Shown in pieces: positions 1 through 6,559 of a DNA stretch of 6,559 bases. Position 1 is the stretch's first letter, and the number at the start of each line of letters is the position of its first letter. The notes beneath the pieces were generated by a model, which was not told the DNA's origin, ran no database searches, and saw nothing but the letters and a program-made list of their open reading frames with translations. The stretch lies in assembly GCA_018694455.1 (NCBI GenBank), contig JABHNP010000228.1, positions 1 to 6,559 of the forward strand. Direction: 5' to 3'. This DNA is from Planctomycetaceae bacterium (GTDB lineage: Bacteria > Planctomycetota > Planctomycetia > Pirellulales > UBA1268). Both the position numbers and the translations under genes were made by a program.

Positions 1-1068
1 AGTGCCTGCAGGAATAATATCTTTTCTCTGTTCCACAAAGTGCTTAGTAAGTAGCAGCAGGTCACTCATCCGCTCCCGCAGTGAAGGGACACTAATTTCA
101 AATGTATTAAGACGAAACAACAAATCTTCTCGAAAATCACCAGACGAAACCATTTCTTCAAGAGATCGGTGTGTTGCACAAACCACTCGAACATCCACGA
201 TTATTGGATGGTTGTCGCCAACTCGACGAATCTCTCCGGACTCAAGAACTCTAAGAAGACGGGACTGAAGCGCTGGAGGCAATTCGCCAACTTCGTCCAA
301 AAAGAGCGTGCCACCATTGGCCACCTCAAAAAGACCTGCTCGATGTTCGCTTGCTCCAGTAAAAGCGCCTCGACGATGTCCGAACAATTCACTTTCGACA
401 AGCTGCTCAGGCAGACCACCACAATTAACCGTAACCAGCGGTCCTTCAACTCGGTGACTCAGTTCATGAATTGCACGAGCAACAAGTTCTTTACCTGTAC
501 CTGTTTCACCACAGACCAACACCGTCGCTTCACTAGCAGCAACTTTTGCAACCAGCGATTGCATCTGATCGATAACAGATGACTCGCCCACCAACTGCAT
601 GCGGCCCTCTGCCTGCCTGACTCGTCGTTCAAGCGACCTGACTTTAAGCGTCATGGCTCGTTTCGTTCGAACTCTCTGAAGTACTGCCTCGATTTCAACT
701 AACTTGCAGGGCTTCGACAGGTAGTCAAAGACTCCGTGCCGTAATCCAGCCACAGCGGTCTCAAGAGTAGACTTCCCTGTGATGATTACACTTTCAGTGT
801 CTGGTGCGATCTCACGAACTCGGCGGATGACGTCGAGCCCTCCAGCACCTGGCATATCGAGATCAACTATGACGCAGTCATAGTCATTTTCATCCAGAAC
901 CGCCATTGCTGTCAGCCCATCAGGACAAATTGTTGCCTCGTGGCCGAGACGTGGTAATTCCAGCCTCATCAGTTCCTGAATCGATGGCTCATCATCGGCA
1001 AACAACACCCGTAGTGATCGCCCTACCGACGACTCACAGACCTCTTCATTACGCTGCATGGTCGACAT
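1..1068 (-). CDS. Sigma-54-dependent response regulator, NtrC family (C-terminus cut by window edge)
   Basis: This is an NtrC-type transcriptional activator: when phosphorylated by its partner kinase it should form a ring, hydrolyse ATP and remodel sigma-54 RNA polymerase. I read 356 codons without a stop, running off the window. The receiver domain is at about residues 18-135, with the acidic pair D25/D26, phospho-acceptor D69 in VDLDMPG, switch T97 and K119-P120. A charged linker helix (about 136-156) leads to the AAA+ domain: Walker A GETGTGKE (187-194), intact sigma-54 contact loop GAFTGA (234-239), Walker B TLFLDE (254-259), and arginine-finger region FREDLLFRL (312-320). The end of the AAA+ domain and the expected Fis-type helix-turn-helix, roughly 100 residues, lie outside the window. 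The ATG at 1068 is chosen because GGGAGGG sits 5 nt upstream; an ATG at 1059 is the in-frame alternative. It overlaps the kinase gene by 20 bp, so the pair is probably translationally coupled. Family assignment is firm; the target genes are unknown. Confidence 0.96.
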   Translation of the reverse strand, partial: MSTMQRNEEVCESSVGRSLRVLFADDEPSIQELMRLELPRLGHEATICPDGLTAMAVLDENDYDCVIVDLDMPGAGGLDVIRRVREIAPDTESVIITGKSTLETAVAGLRHGVFDYLSKPCKLVEIEAVLQRVRTKRAMTLKVRSLERRVRQAEGRMQLVGESSVIDQMQSLVAKVAASEATVLVCGETGTGKELVARAIHELSHRVEGPLVTVNCGGLPEQLVESELFGHRRGAFTGASEHRAGLFEVANGGTLFLDEVGELPPALQSRLLRVLESGEIRRVGDNHPIIVDVRVVCATHRSLEEMVSSGDFREDLLFRLNTFEISVPSLRERMSDLLLLTKHFVEQRKDIIPAGT

Positions 1069-2830
1069 TTTTTCCCTCCCCGTAATCCAGCTTTGTTTTT
1101 TCTACCACTGCGGACGCACCACTTCCGTTTGTACTTCGATTCTCTACTGTGATCACTGGAAGAGTGACACAAAAAGTTGCACCGCATGTAGGGCCATCGC
1201 TCACCACCTCAATTCTTCCTTCATGATCCGCAACTATTCGATGGACTATCGAAAGGCCGAGGCCTGTTCCTTTTTTTGATGGACGGCTCGTAAAAAATGG
1301 TTCAAAGAGATTCTTGAGTACTTCCTCGTTCATACCGCATCCATTGTCAGCAAGCACCAACTTCGCCTCGTCACCGTCACGACTTACAGTGAGTACAACT
1401 TCACCATCTTCATCGATCGAATCAAGAGCGTTCACAAGCAAATTAAGCACCACTTGTTTAATCTCTTGGGGATTAGCCAAAACAAGCACATCCGGTCCGT
1501 CTACAAACGACACGGTCTTCTGAGCAAATCGTCCCACGTGTCGAAGCATATCCACAACGTCATGCACCAAGGCACCAAGCGCAGTCACCTGCCTGCGAAC
1601 CTCTCCAACACGAGAAAAATCGAGTAATTTCTCTGTGATACCTTTACAACGAAACGCTTCGCTCTGAATGAGCTGAAGATATCGCGAAGCAACCGCGTCA
1701 ACGTCGCTACCGATTCGGGCCTCAAGTGACTCCGCACACATTGCAATAGAAGCCAATGGATTATTGATTTCATGAGCCACTCCGGCGGCTAGAAAACCTA
1801 CACTAGCTAGTTGCTCACTTCGAACCACTTCTTTCGTTCTTAGCTGAACCTGGTGATCAAGGTCGTCTCTAATTTCCTGAAAACGAGCAGTCATATCATT
1901 CAGCGCCTGCCCTAGCTCAGCCATTTCATCACACGTATCCAGCTCAATACGAAAGCCAAAATCACCTCCTGCAATCCTCCGAGAACCGTGTCCAAGGTGT
2001 CGTAATGGACGAAAGACCCATGAATACGTAAGAAGGCCTAAACCCAGAAGTAACACAACTGCAGCGAGTGCAGATGCCCAGGTAGTGATGATAAGCGTTC
2101 GGTATCGACCCCGCACCTCGTGCGCTAGATCATGCATTCGTGACTGCAAAAAAGTAGGGAGTTTTGCAGACAAGAATGCAAGTGTATCGAGATGAGACCC
2201 AATAGCCGTAAGTTTTAATAACTGTCCATCAACAAGATCCGATGATTTCTGCTCAGCCATAGCCTGACTTGAGGAGACTGCCTCCTGAGCCAAGGTCCAT
2301 ATTGTTTTAAGCTCAGTAGCTATTCTTCGTGCTATATCTCTCTCTTGACTACGGTCTCCAAAGGGCTCTTCGTCTAGCTCTCCAGCTGTAAGTTCTTGAC
2401 AGTAATTCTGCAGTGCAGCACCCGTTTCAGAAATTTGTTGAAGAAACGAGCCGCTGGCCATTGATAGGGGCCGTGACGTCCCTTTACTCATTACATTATT
2501 TTTGATAGTAACTTCGTCTTGCTGATCCTGGAAACTTGGCTCCCCAGATTCGAGCAAATCAATGCGTGGCGTATTATTTATTGACGCCTCTGTCCAAAGA
2601 CCAAGATCAACAGCAGACATTGCCCGGGAATGTGATAGTCGTAATTGCCCAACACATGACGCCAATCGACTTGCTTGTGGCAGCTCACTTGCACGACTAC
2701 TGAGAGCTTTCACCAATCTTCTATAGGAGTACACGCTAAGAAAACTACTTGCTGATAGCAATGTCACGGTGAAACCAACAAGTAGCCCCACCACAAGAAG
2801 CTTATTACGAATCGGTCGTTGCTTTGGCAA
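1049..2830 (-). CDS. Membrane sensor histidine kinase (HAMP-HisKA-HATPase), NtrB-like partner of the adjacent regulator
   Basis: This inner-membrane kinase should autophosphorylate on His353 and pass the phosphate to the overlapping regulator. In order, the 593 residues show: TM1 (about 10-33), a periplasmic region of some 210 residues (about 36-243), TM2 (about 246-270), HAMP (about 271-325, with P275, GGDF 288-291, DE 301-302 and NDM 311-313), a coiled-coil signalling helix (about 315-345), the H-box VAHEINNPLA (351-360), N-box asparagines N463 and N467, G1 box DNGCGM (495-500), F-box FEPFFTS (509-515) and G2 box GTGLGL (521-526). All catalytic motifs are intact. The sensor region matches no domain I recognise; it looks mostly helical and contains only two cysteines (C59, C144). 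The start is TTG: an in-frame TAA lies 12 codons upstream, no ATG or GTG falls between, and AGGAGGT is correctly spaced. The last 33 residues or so are a polar tail that also carries the regulator's ribosome binding site. The ligand is unknown. Confidence 0.96.
   Translation of the reverse strand: MPKQRPIRNKLLVVGLLVGFTVTLLSASSFLSVYSYRRLVKALSSRASELPQASRLASCVGQLRLSHSRAMSAVDLGLWTEASINNTPRIDLLESGEPSFQDQQDEVTIKNNVMSKGTSRPLSMASGSFLQQISETGAALQNYCQELTAGELDEEPFGDRSQERDIARRIATELKTIWTLAQEAVSSSQAMAEQKSSDLVDGQLLKLTAIGSHLDTLAFLSAKLPTFLQSRMHDLAHEVRGRYRTLIITTWASALAAVVLLLGLGLLTYSWVFRPLRHLGHGSRRIAGGDFGFRIELDTCDEMAELGQALNDMTARFQEIRDDLDHQVQLRTKEVVRSEQLASVGFLAAGVAHEINNPLASIAMCAESLEARIGSDVDAVASRYLQLIQSEAFRCKGITEKLLDFSRVGEVRRQVTALGALVHDVVDMLRHVGRFAQKTVSFVDGPDVLVLANPQEIKQVVLNLLVNALDSIDEDGEVVLTVSRDGDEAKLVLADNGCGMNEEVLKNLFEPFFTSRPSKKGTGLGLSIVHRIVADHEGRIEVVSDGPTCGATFCVTLPVITVENRSTNGSGASAVVEKTKLDYGEGKNVDHAA
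1074..1080 (-). promoter_or_regulatory. Ribosome binding site of the response regulator
   Basis: GGGAGGG read on the minus strand, 5 nt (AAAAA) before the ATG at 1068. It lies inside the last codons of the kinase gene and decides in favour of 1068 over the in-frame ATG at 1059. Its position inside the upstream coding sequence suggests that ribosomes finishing the kinase start the regulator. Confidence 0.8.
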
Positions 2831-2835
2831 AGCCG

Positions 2836-2842
2836 ACCTCCT
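2836..2842 (-). promoter_or_regulatory. Strong ribosome binding site deciding the TTG start of the kinase
   Basis: AGGAGGT on the minus strand is a near-perfect Shine-Dalgarno sequence. AGGAGG ends 6 nt before the TTG at 2830. With an in-frame stop at 2866-2864 and no ATG or GTG between, this makes TTG the only sensible start; the first in-frame GTG codons downstream would cut into the first membrane helix. Confidence 0.82.
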
Positions 2843-2889
2843 GGCTTGAGGATCAGTGTGTTCTTACAAAAAAATGATTCACTCCAGAA

Positions 2890-2935
2890 GGTAGCAAGAC
2901 TCTTGCTGTAGCCAAATATGAAAAGAACGGCTACC
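2890..2935. repeat. Cluster of overlapping, partly mutually exclusive inverted repeats
   Basis: On the + strand, GGTAGC (2890-2895) and GTAGCC (2908-2913) can each pair with GGCTACC (2929-2935), so the two pairings exclude each other. Between them is a separate near-perfect palindrome, AGCAAGA-C-TCTTGCT (2893-2907), which shares bases with the first arm. In the minus-strand transcript a T7 run follows, but 15 nt beyond the last arm, too far for a standard intrinsic terminator. The cluster could be a weak terminator or attenuator between the two gene pairs, or a protein-binding operator for the kinase promoter. The repeats are seen directly; any function is inference. Confidence 0.45.
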
Positions 2936-3001
2936 GGCGTGTTCTGCAGGAAAACCATGGTCAGATTGGGTGAAATATACGCTAGATTGAATAGGCTAAG
3001 C

Positions 3002-5284
3002 TCAAACCAGCCCCCAACGCTTTCGGAAAAACCACTCTGTACAGAGACACCCGGCTACCATCAAGAGAGTGATCCAATTATCCCAAAGGGATACCGACCA
3101 TTCTTCACTTGTGGTGTAAACAGGTGGAGCTTGTCCGATCTCTTTGAAAATACTTTGTAGCTCCTCAGGAAGCCTCACGCCTCCATCAGTCGTACTCGCA
3201 ATCTGCTGCATAAGCAGTGTATTCGCCCGTGGATTTGCAAGCTCTAAATCTTGCCGATACACGACGAAGCGTGCAACAGCCTCTCCTCCCTGGGGATCTG
3301 CTTTGACGACCACCCGCCAGTCTCCTGGTTCTGAACAACCCGTAATGGTCCCCGAAAAAGATTCGCCGTCCTTTATAAGACGGACATATCGTGAATTTCC
3401 CGCTGGATCAATGACAGCAGCAGAGAGTGCGCTCCCTTTCGCGAGAGTTCCATCGGCAGCCGTGAGACCTGCGTCGAAAACTAAAGGGCTTCCCACAGAA
3501 ATACGACGTCTTGCAAGCTTCAACCAAAGTCTTTCTCCTTCAAAGTCATCCCGTCGCGCTAACCAAAGAACGAATTGACGCCAAAATCGTTTATACAATT
3601 CAGAAGACCCTTCCATTGCCCACCGCCATGTCGAATCAACCGCAAAGACAAGCACTCGTCCCAACCCGTATTCACGGGCAACAAGAAGAGGAAGACCTGC
3701 TTCTGTAACAGCAAGCGTCTTCGCAACTGGTAAAAGTCGTGGCAAACGGTTCGCTCCATCTAGCGGTGGCAAACCTGCCCAGATTGCATCTGATTCTTCG
3801 ACTGTTTGACCAAGTCGTAAAACAGAAACTCCACCAAATTGTTTATCGGGAACAATTTTTATTGGCCCTCTCACATGAAGATCTTTCCTGACAGGCTCAC
3901 CAAATCGTTGACGTGAAAGACCATCTCGAGCATAGGGCAACAATCTACCGAGTGGTGAACTTCCCCATCCACCTGCTTCGAACGAATGAAACCCCCCAAG
4001 AAATCCGATACTGGCACCATTCTCCACCAGAACTCGAATCTTCTCGAGATCCTTGGGACGAATGGCATCAACATCAAGATCACCTATGAGAAAGACCTTG
4101 TAATCACGCGACAGTTCTCGCTCAAGACTAACCGGCCAACGACTTCGATTAACAGAGTTGATCCATTGAAAATCTATCTGTACATCAGGACTACTCGAGA
4201 GCGTTCGCCGGAGAAACCGTTGCTCTACTCGAGGACTACCTTCAATATAAAGAACTCGCAAACCTCCATCGACCACATCAACAAAGGTTGCAATAAGATT
4301 GTTCGTGAGAACAATCTCATCCGCTACGGCATCAATTACAAGAGCGATTTTTCGTTCGCCTAACGACTCTGCTGTCCAATCAAAACGTACCGACTCTTCT
4401 GTCATTCCTTCAGTCGAACGAATCTCCTTCCTCGCAACCTCAGCCAACTCACCGTCTGACTGTTCGACCATTAATCGAACAGTAACATTTCGATCTGCCA
4501 GCCCTTCTAGCCGAACTCTTCCCATAATTTCTACAGTATTCCCCAGGAAAACTTTTTCAGGAACCGACAAACCAACGATTGATGCGTCGCGTGCCTGGGC
4601 AGCACCTCGAGACTGTCCGTACGTAATTGCCCAAAGTGGGACACCTCGCTCTCCCAAACGACGTGACTCGGCCTGTGGCGGCAAATCATTTGGTGGATAG
4701 GCGTGCTGACCTCCATCGCTGAGCAGAACAACTGCACTCAACGGCTGTTCACCCATCGCCAGAACAGCAGATTCCATGGCCGAACCAATTGCAGTTTCCT
4801 CTGAAGAAGGCCGCCTCTCCCATTCACCAATATCAAGCGACGTCGTATCAACAGAAATCTCTCTTGCCTCGCGATCAAAGACCCATGCCCTCACGAGCAT
4901 GCTCTCATTGACTATTTGTTTTCTCGTAGACTCCATCGCGGCCTTCAGTGTCTCTCGTAAATACTCCCAGCGAGTCTTACTATTCGGGCTATCTGCCACA
5001 TTCATACTCTCGGATGAATCTGCCAATACAAGGACGGTGGCTGGTTGCTGGAGTTGTCTTATTGAAACCATACTTGGCTTTGACATACAAAAAACAAGAA
5101 CTAGAAATGCTCCTGTTCGCAATGCAATTAAAGTTAGTCGCCTGGCCGGTGACAGACGACTCTTATCAGGAGCTAGGAAAAACAAGAGGCCGACAAAAAC
5201 GACAATCAATAGAACGATGCCCAACCACGTACCGGTTGGATCAAAATGAAATGACGTCGTATGAATCAGACTGCTAATAGTCAT
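3002..5284 (-). CDS. VWA-domain membrane protein with inactive glutamine-amidotransferase-like domain
   Basis: A complete 760-residue membrane protein of the BatA/VWA class. TM1 (about 18-37) and TM2 (about 50-68) are separated by a basic loop, and TM3 (about 733-750) is followed by the basic tail RKRWGLV. By the positive-inside rule, the large middle part lies in the periplasm. Its order is: VWA domain (about 80-235) with a full metal-binding MIDAS site (DSSES 89-93, T164, D190); a beta-sandwich-like region (about 238-335); a class I glutamine-amidotransferase-like Rossmann region (about 340-575); a second beta-rich region (about 585-680); and a short helical segment (682-718). No nucleophilic Cys is seen where the amidotransferase elbow is expected (GFLGGFHSF 428-435), so this part is probably structural. 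The ATG overlaps the previous stop as ATGA, and GGAG lies 8 nt upstream. Related proteins occur in MoxR-DUF58-BatA operons and are thought to help assemble or stabilise envelope complexes; the substrate is unknown. Confidence 0.9.
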   Translation of the reverse strand: MTISSLIHTTSFHFDPTGTWLGIVLLIVVFVGLLFFLAPDKSRLSPARRLTLIALRTGAFLVLVFCMSKPSMVSIRQLQQPATVLVLADSSESMNVADSPNSKTRWEYLRETLKAAMESTRKQIVNESMLVRAWVFDREAREISVDTTSLDIGEWERRPSSEETAIGSAMESAVLAMGEQPLSAVVLLSDGGQHAYPPNDLPPQAESRRLGERGVPLWAITYGQSRGAAQARDASIVGLSVPEKVFLGNTVEIMGRVRLEGLADRNVTVRLMVEQSDGELAEVARKEIRSTEGMTEESVRFDWTAESLGERKIALVIDAVADEIVLTNNLIATFVDVVDGGLRVLYIEGSPRVEQRFLRRTLSSSPDVQIDFQWINSVNRSRWPVSLERELSRDYKVFLIGDLDVDAIRPKDLEKIRVLVENGASIGFLGGFHSFEAGGWGSSPLGRLLPYARDGLSRQRFGEPVRKDLHVRGPIKIVPDKQFGGVSVLRLGQTVEESDAIWAGLPPLDGANRLPRLLPVAKTLAVTEAGLPLLVAREYGLGRVLVFAVDSTWRWAMEGSSELYKRFWRQFVLWLARRDDFEGERLWLKLARRRISVGSPLVFDAGLTAADGTLAKGSALSAAVIDPAGNSRYVRLIKDGESFSGTITGCSEPGDWRVVVKADPQGGEAVARFVVYRQDLELANPRANTLLMQQIASTTDGGVRLPEELQSIFKEIGQAPPVYTTSEEWSVSLWDNWITLLMVAGCLCTEWFFRKRWGLV

Positions 5285-6559
5285 GACGAGTACTCCGTCT
5301 CTGAATCCAAATCTGATGGCATGGGAAAAGGCATTTTGTCTACCTGCTCTTCAATCAATCCCTTTGACGGAACGGGTGGTGGTGCTATGGACTCGGCTTC
5401 TTCCATGGCATCGATGCTCTCCGCAAACACTTCTGCAGCACCTGCCTCAGGGTCGGCACCTACACGAGGTGCATAAAAACGATTTGAAGCCCACCAATCC
5501 AAAGCGAGTAACACTGCCGCTATAAGGAAAATCCAGTTACACAATTCTGCCCCAACACGATAATTCATAACATCTCGACCAAGGCTCTCAGCATCGCGCA
5601 CAATACGTCGATTAGCACCAAGTAATAGTGGCACTTCGTCATCAGTGAGTCGTGAAAAATCGGTTGCTGATTTTGGTAGACTTGCACTAAATCCTTTTAC
5701 AAACCCACCCGTCTTTCCACCGGACTGAATCCGGTAATTACCAGGCTGTCGAGTTGCCGATACAGCAATCGATCCCTGCTGCTGATCAATAGCTACTGGA
5801 AATGTATCTCCGAGTGGTGTTCGAACAGTAGCTGTGGGTAGATCATGACGCTGAAGACGAAATCTTGCAATTTCGCCTGACGTTATATTGAGAGAATCCG
5901 GAGTCTCTACAACATATCCTAAGATTTCATTGGCGAGCATCATAAATGGCCACGGTTCAAACCCCGTGGCAAGTTGATTCCAAGCCTGCGGGTCATCTGC
6001 TGATTGAGATATTGGCGTCGTCACAATAACAACCCTTCCCTTACCCAACATCCGCTCAAAAAGTGCTGGTAATCCATTACGGTACTTTGCAAAAGATACT
6101 GCAGGTGATACCTGCTCATCTTGCACGTCACCACCAACAGAAGTTGGCTTAAACTCCCAATGACGAAACACTGGAAAGTCTTGCCAAGGCACAGAATCAC
6201 CAACACGTCGAAACACGGACAGAACTGGATGATCTAAAGACGATGGAGCCAAATAATTTGAACGATCTGCGGAACGCCACACTCGCTCGATTTTTCCACC
6301 CAACACAGACTCACTCTCGGATGAACTGAAATCTGCTGGATTACCGGCTGATGGACCCAGCCAAACAATAAGGCCTCCTCCTTTACTGATCCAATCATGC
6401 AGCATTTCCCAGGTGCGGGCAGGTAGCGGCGGCGGATCAAGCAGAACAATACTCCGAAAATCAGGCCATGAAGCATTCTCAAAATGGGTCAAGGAATCAA
6501 GCGTAACCGTAAATCCACTACGTCCAGCACTCACGAGTGGAAACGGTGCTACGGCCTCA
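5281..6559 (-). CDS. BatA-like membrane protein, 3' part (start lies outside the window)
   Basis: I read 425 residues in an open frame that continues past the window edge. A GTG at 6534 is the first start-like codon but has no Shine-Dalgarno sequence, and the frame stays open upstream (EAVAPFPL precedes it), so the real start is further up. Numbered from that GTG, residues 27-60 look like one half of an amidotransferase-like Rossmann fold (LLDPPPLP, then GGGLIVWLG). A second strand-turn follows (GKGRVVIVTTP 164-174), then a beta-rich region (about 215-290), one transmembrane helix (about 332-350) and an acidic, proline-containing tail of about 65 residues. Planctomycete BatA-type proteins usually carry an N-terminal two-helix membrane domain and often a VWA domain; those parts would be outside the window. 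The stop overlaps the next ATG by 4 bp, so the two proteins are probably made together and may work as a complex. I base the family call on overall layout and neighbour, not on a catalytic motif. Confidence 0.82.
   Translation of the reverse strand, partial: EAVAPFPLVSAGRSGFTVTLDSLTHFENASWPDFRSIVLLDPPPLPARTWEMLHDWISKGGGLIVWLGPSAGNPADFSSSESESVLGGKIERVWRSADRSNYLAPSSLDHPVLSVFRRVGDSVPWQDFPVFRHWEFKPTSVGGDVQDEQVSPAVSFAKYRNGLPALFERMLGKGRVVIVTTPISQSADDPQAWNQLATGFEPWPFMMLANEILGYVVETPDSLNITSGEIARFRLQRHDLPTATVRTPLGDTFPVAIDQQQGSIAVSATRQPGNYRIQSGGKTGGFVKGFSASLPKSATDFSRLTDDEVPLLLGANRRIVRDAESLGRDVMNYRVGAELCNWIFLIAAVLLALDWWASNRFYAPRVGADPEAGAAEVFAESIDAMEEAESIAPPPVPSKGLIEEQVDKMPFPMPSDLDSETEYSS
5293..5296 (-). 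promoter_or_regulatory. Ribosome binding site of the VWA gene
   Basis: GGAG on the minus strand, 8 nt before the ATG at 5284 and within the last codons of the BatA-like gene. With the ATGA stop/start overlap it supports coupled translation of the two membrane proteins. Confidence 0.6.

Larger units (their letters stand above)
2831..3001 (-). other. 171-bp intergenic gap between the VWA gene and the kinase gene
   Basis: This is the only substantial non-coding stretch. Read on the minus strand it holds AT-rich segments (around 2980 and 2920), the inverted-repeat cluster described separately, a run of seven T (2874-2868) and the kinase ribosome binding site. I find no good -35/-10 pair. The only GG-N10-GC match to a sigma-54 promoter overlaps the kinase start codon and cannot serve it. 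A promoter for the kinase-regulator pair is plausible by position but cannot be pinpointed, so read-through from the upstream operon is also possible. Confidence 0.6.

Noticed and set aside
169..582. 137-codon + strand reading frame opposite the regulator
   Set aside because: It is antisense to the AAA+ core, with Walker A, GAFTGA and Walker B on the other strand; a shadow frame.
2814..2835. GG-N10-GC match to a sigma-54 promoter at the kinase start
   Set aside because: It overlaps the start codon, so transcription would begin inside the gene, and both halves fit the TGGCAC / TTGCA consensus poorly.
2868..2907. Intrinsic terminator made of the AGCAAGA palindrome plus the T7 run
   Set aside because: The stem is short and the T run starts about 18 nt after it, not directly, so a standard intrinsic terminator is not supported. 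The repeats are reported without that function.
2764..2958. 64-codon minus-strand reading frame covering most of the intergenic gap, with a hydrophobic start (MVFLQNTPVAVLFIF)
   Set aside because: No Shine-Dalgarno sequence precedes the ATG at 2958, it runs 67 bp into the kinase gene in another frame, and it contains the kinase ribosome site. A leader peptide cannot be excluded but is not supported.
2918..3160. 80-codon + strand reading frame across the gap and the VWA gene end
   Set aside because: More than half of it is antisense to the conserved C-terminus of the VWA protein, and it shows no ribosome binding site or recognisable protein features.
4776..5249. 157-codon + strand reading frame, the longest one antisense to the VWA gene
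   Set aside because: It is fully antisense to the VWA domain, which carries clear conserved motifs, and its translation is low-complexity and Ser/Arg-rich, as expected of a shadow frame.
1..6559. Undescribed defence, mobile or RNA-based system
   Set aside because: Both strands were read: no repeat arrays, transposase, integrase, nuclease, tRNA or toxin-antitoxin-like genes are visible. The window is explained by two conventional gene pairs.

Overview
The window looks like ordinary chromosomal DNA from a planctomycete or close relative, perhaps of the Pirellulales type. This is inference. It rests on the architecture of the two large membrane proteins (a BatA-like protein with a C-terminal membrane anchor, followed by a von Willebrand A / glutamine-amidotransferase-like protein ending in an Arg/Lys-rich tail), which I associate with that phylum. 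It also rests on a TTG start codon and, by eye, a fairly balanced base composition. No 16S rRNA or other taxonomic marker is present.

Everything that can be supported as a gene is on the minus strand, so the transcription order runs from high to low coordinates. First comes the 3' part of a BatA-like membrane protein (6559-5281, 5' end outside the window). It overlaps by 4 bp (ATGA) a complete 760-residue VWA membrane protein (5284-3002). A 171-bp gap (3001-2831) holds inverted repeats, some of them mutually exclusive. Next is a complete 593-residue membrane sensor histidine kinase with a TTG start (2830-1049). It overlaps by 20 bp a sigma-54-type (NtrC family) response regulator (1068-1), whose C-terminal end lies outside the window.

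The first two genes form one translational unit. Such pairs are usually found downstream of MoxR AAA+ ATPase and DUF58 genes, in operons thought to act in envelope or protein-complex assembly and stress tolerance; whether MoxR and DUF58 lie upstream here cannot be seen. The last two genes form a second unit, a classical NtrB/NtrC-like pair. An envelope signal detected by the all-helical periplasmic domain of the kinase would lead to phosphorylation of Asp69 of the regulator, which would then activate sigma-54 RNA polymerase at promoters elsewhere. No credible sigma-54 promoter is visible in the gap.

I see no RNA genes, mobile elements, CRISPR arrays, phage genes or defence systems. There is no stretch over 300 bp without a gene. 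The window is mostly conventional. The points most worth a second look are the unclassified sensor domain, the alternative inverted repeats in the gap, the Cys-less amidotransferase-like fold, and the neighbourhood of a sigma-54 two-component system with a BatA/VWA module.
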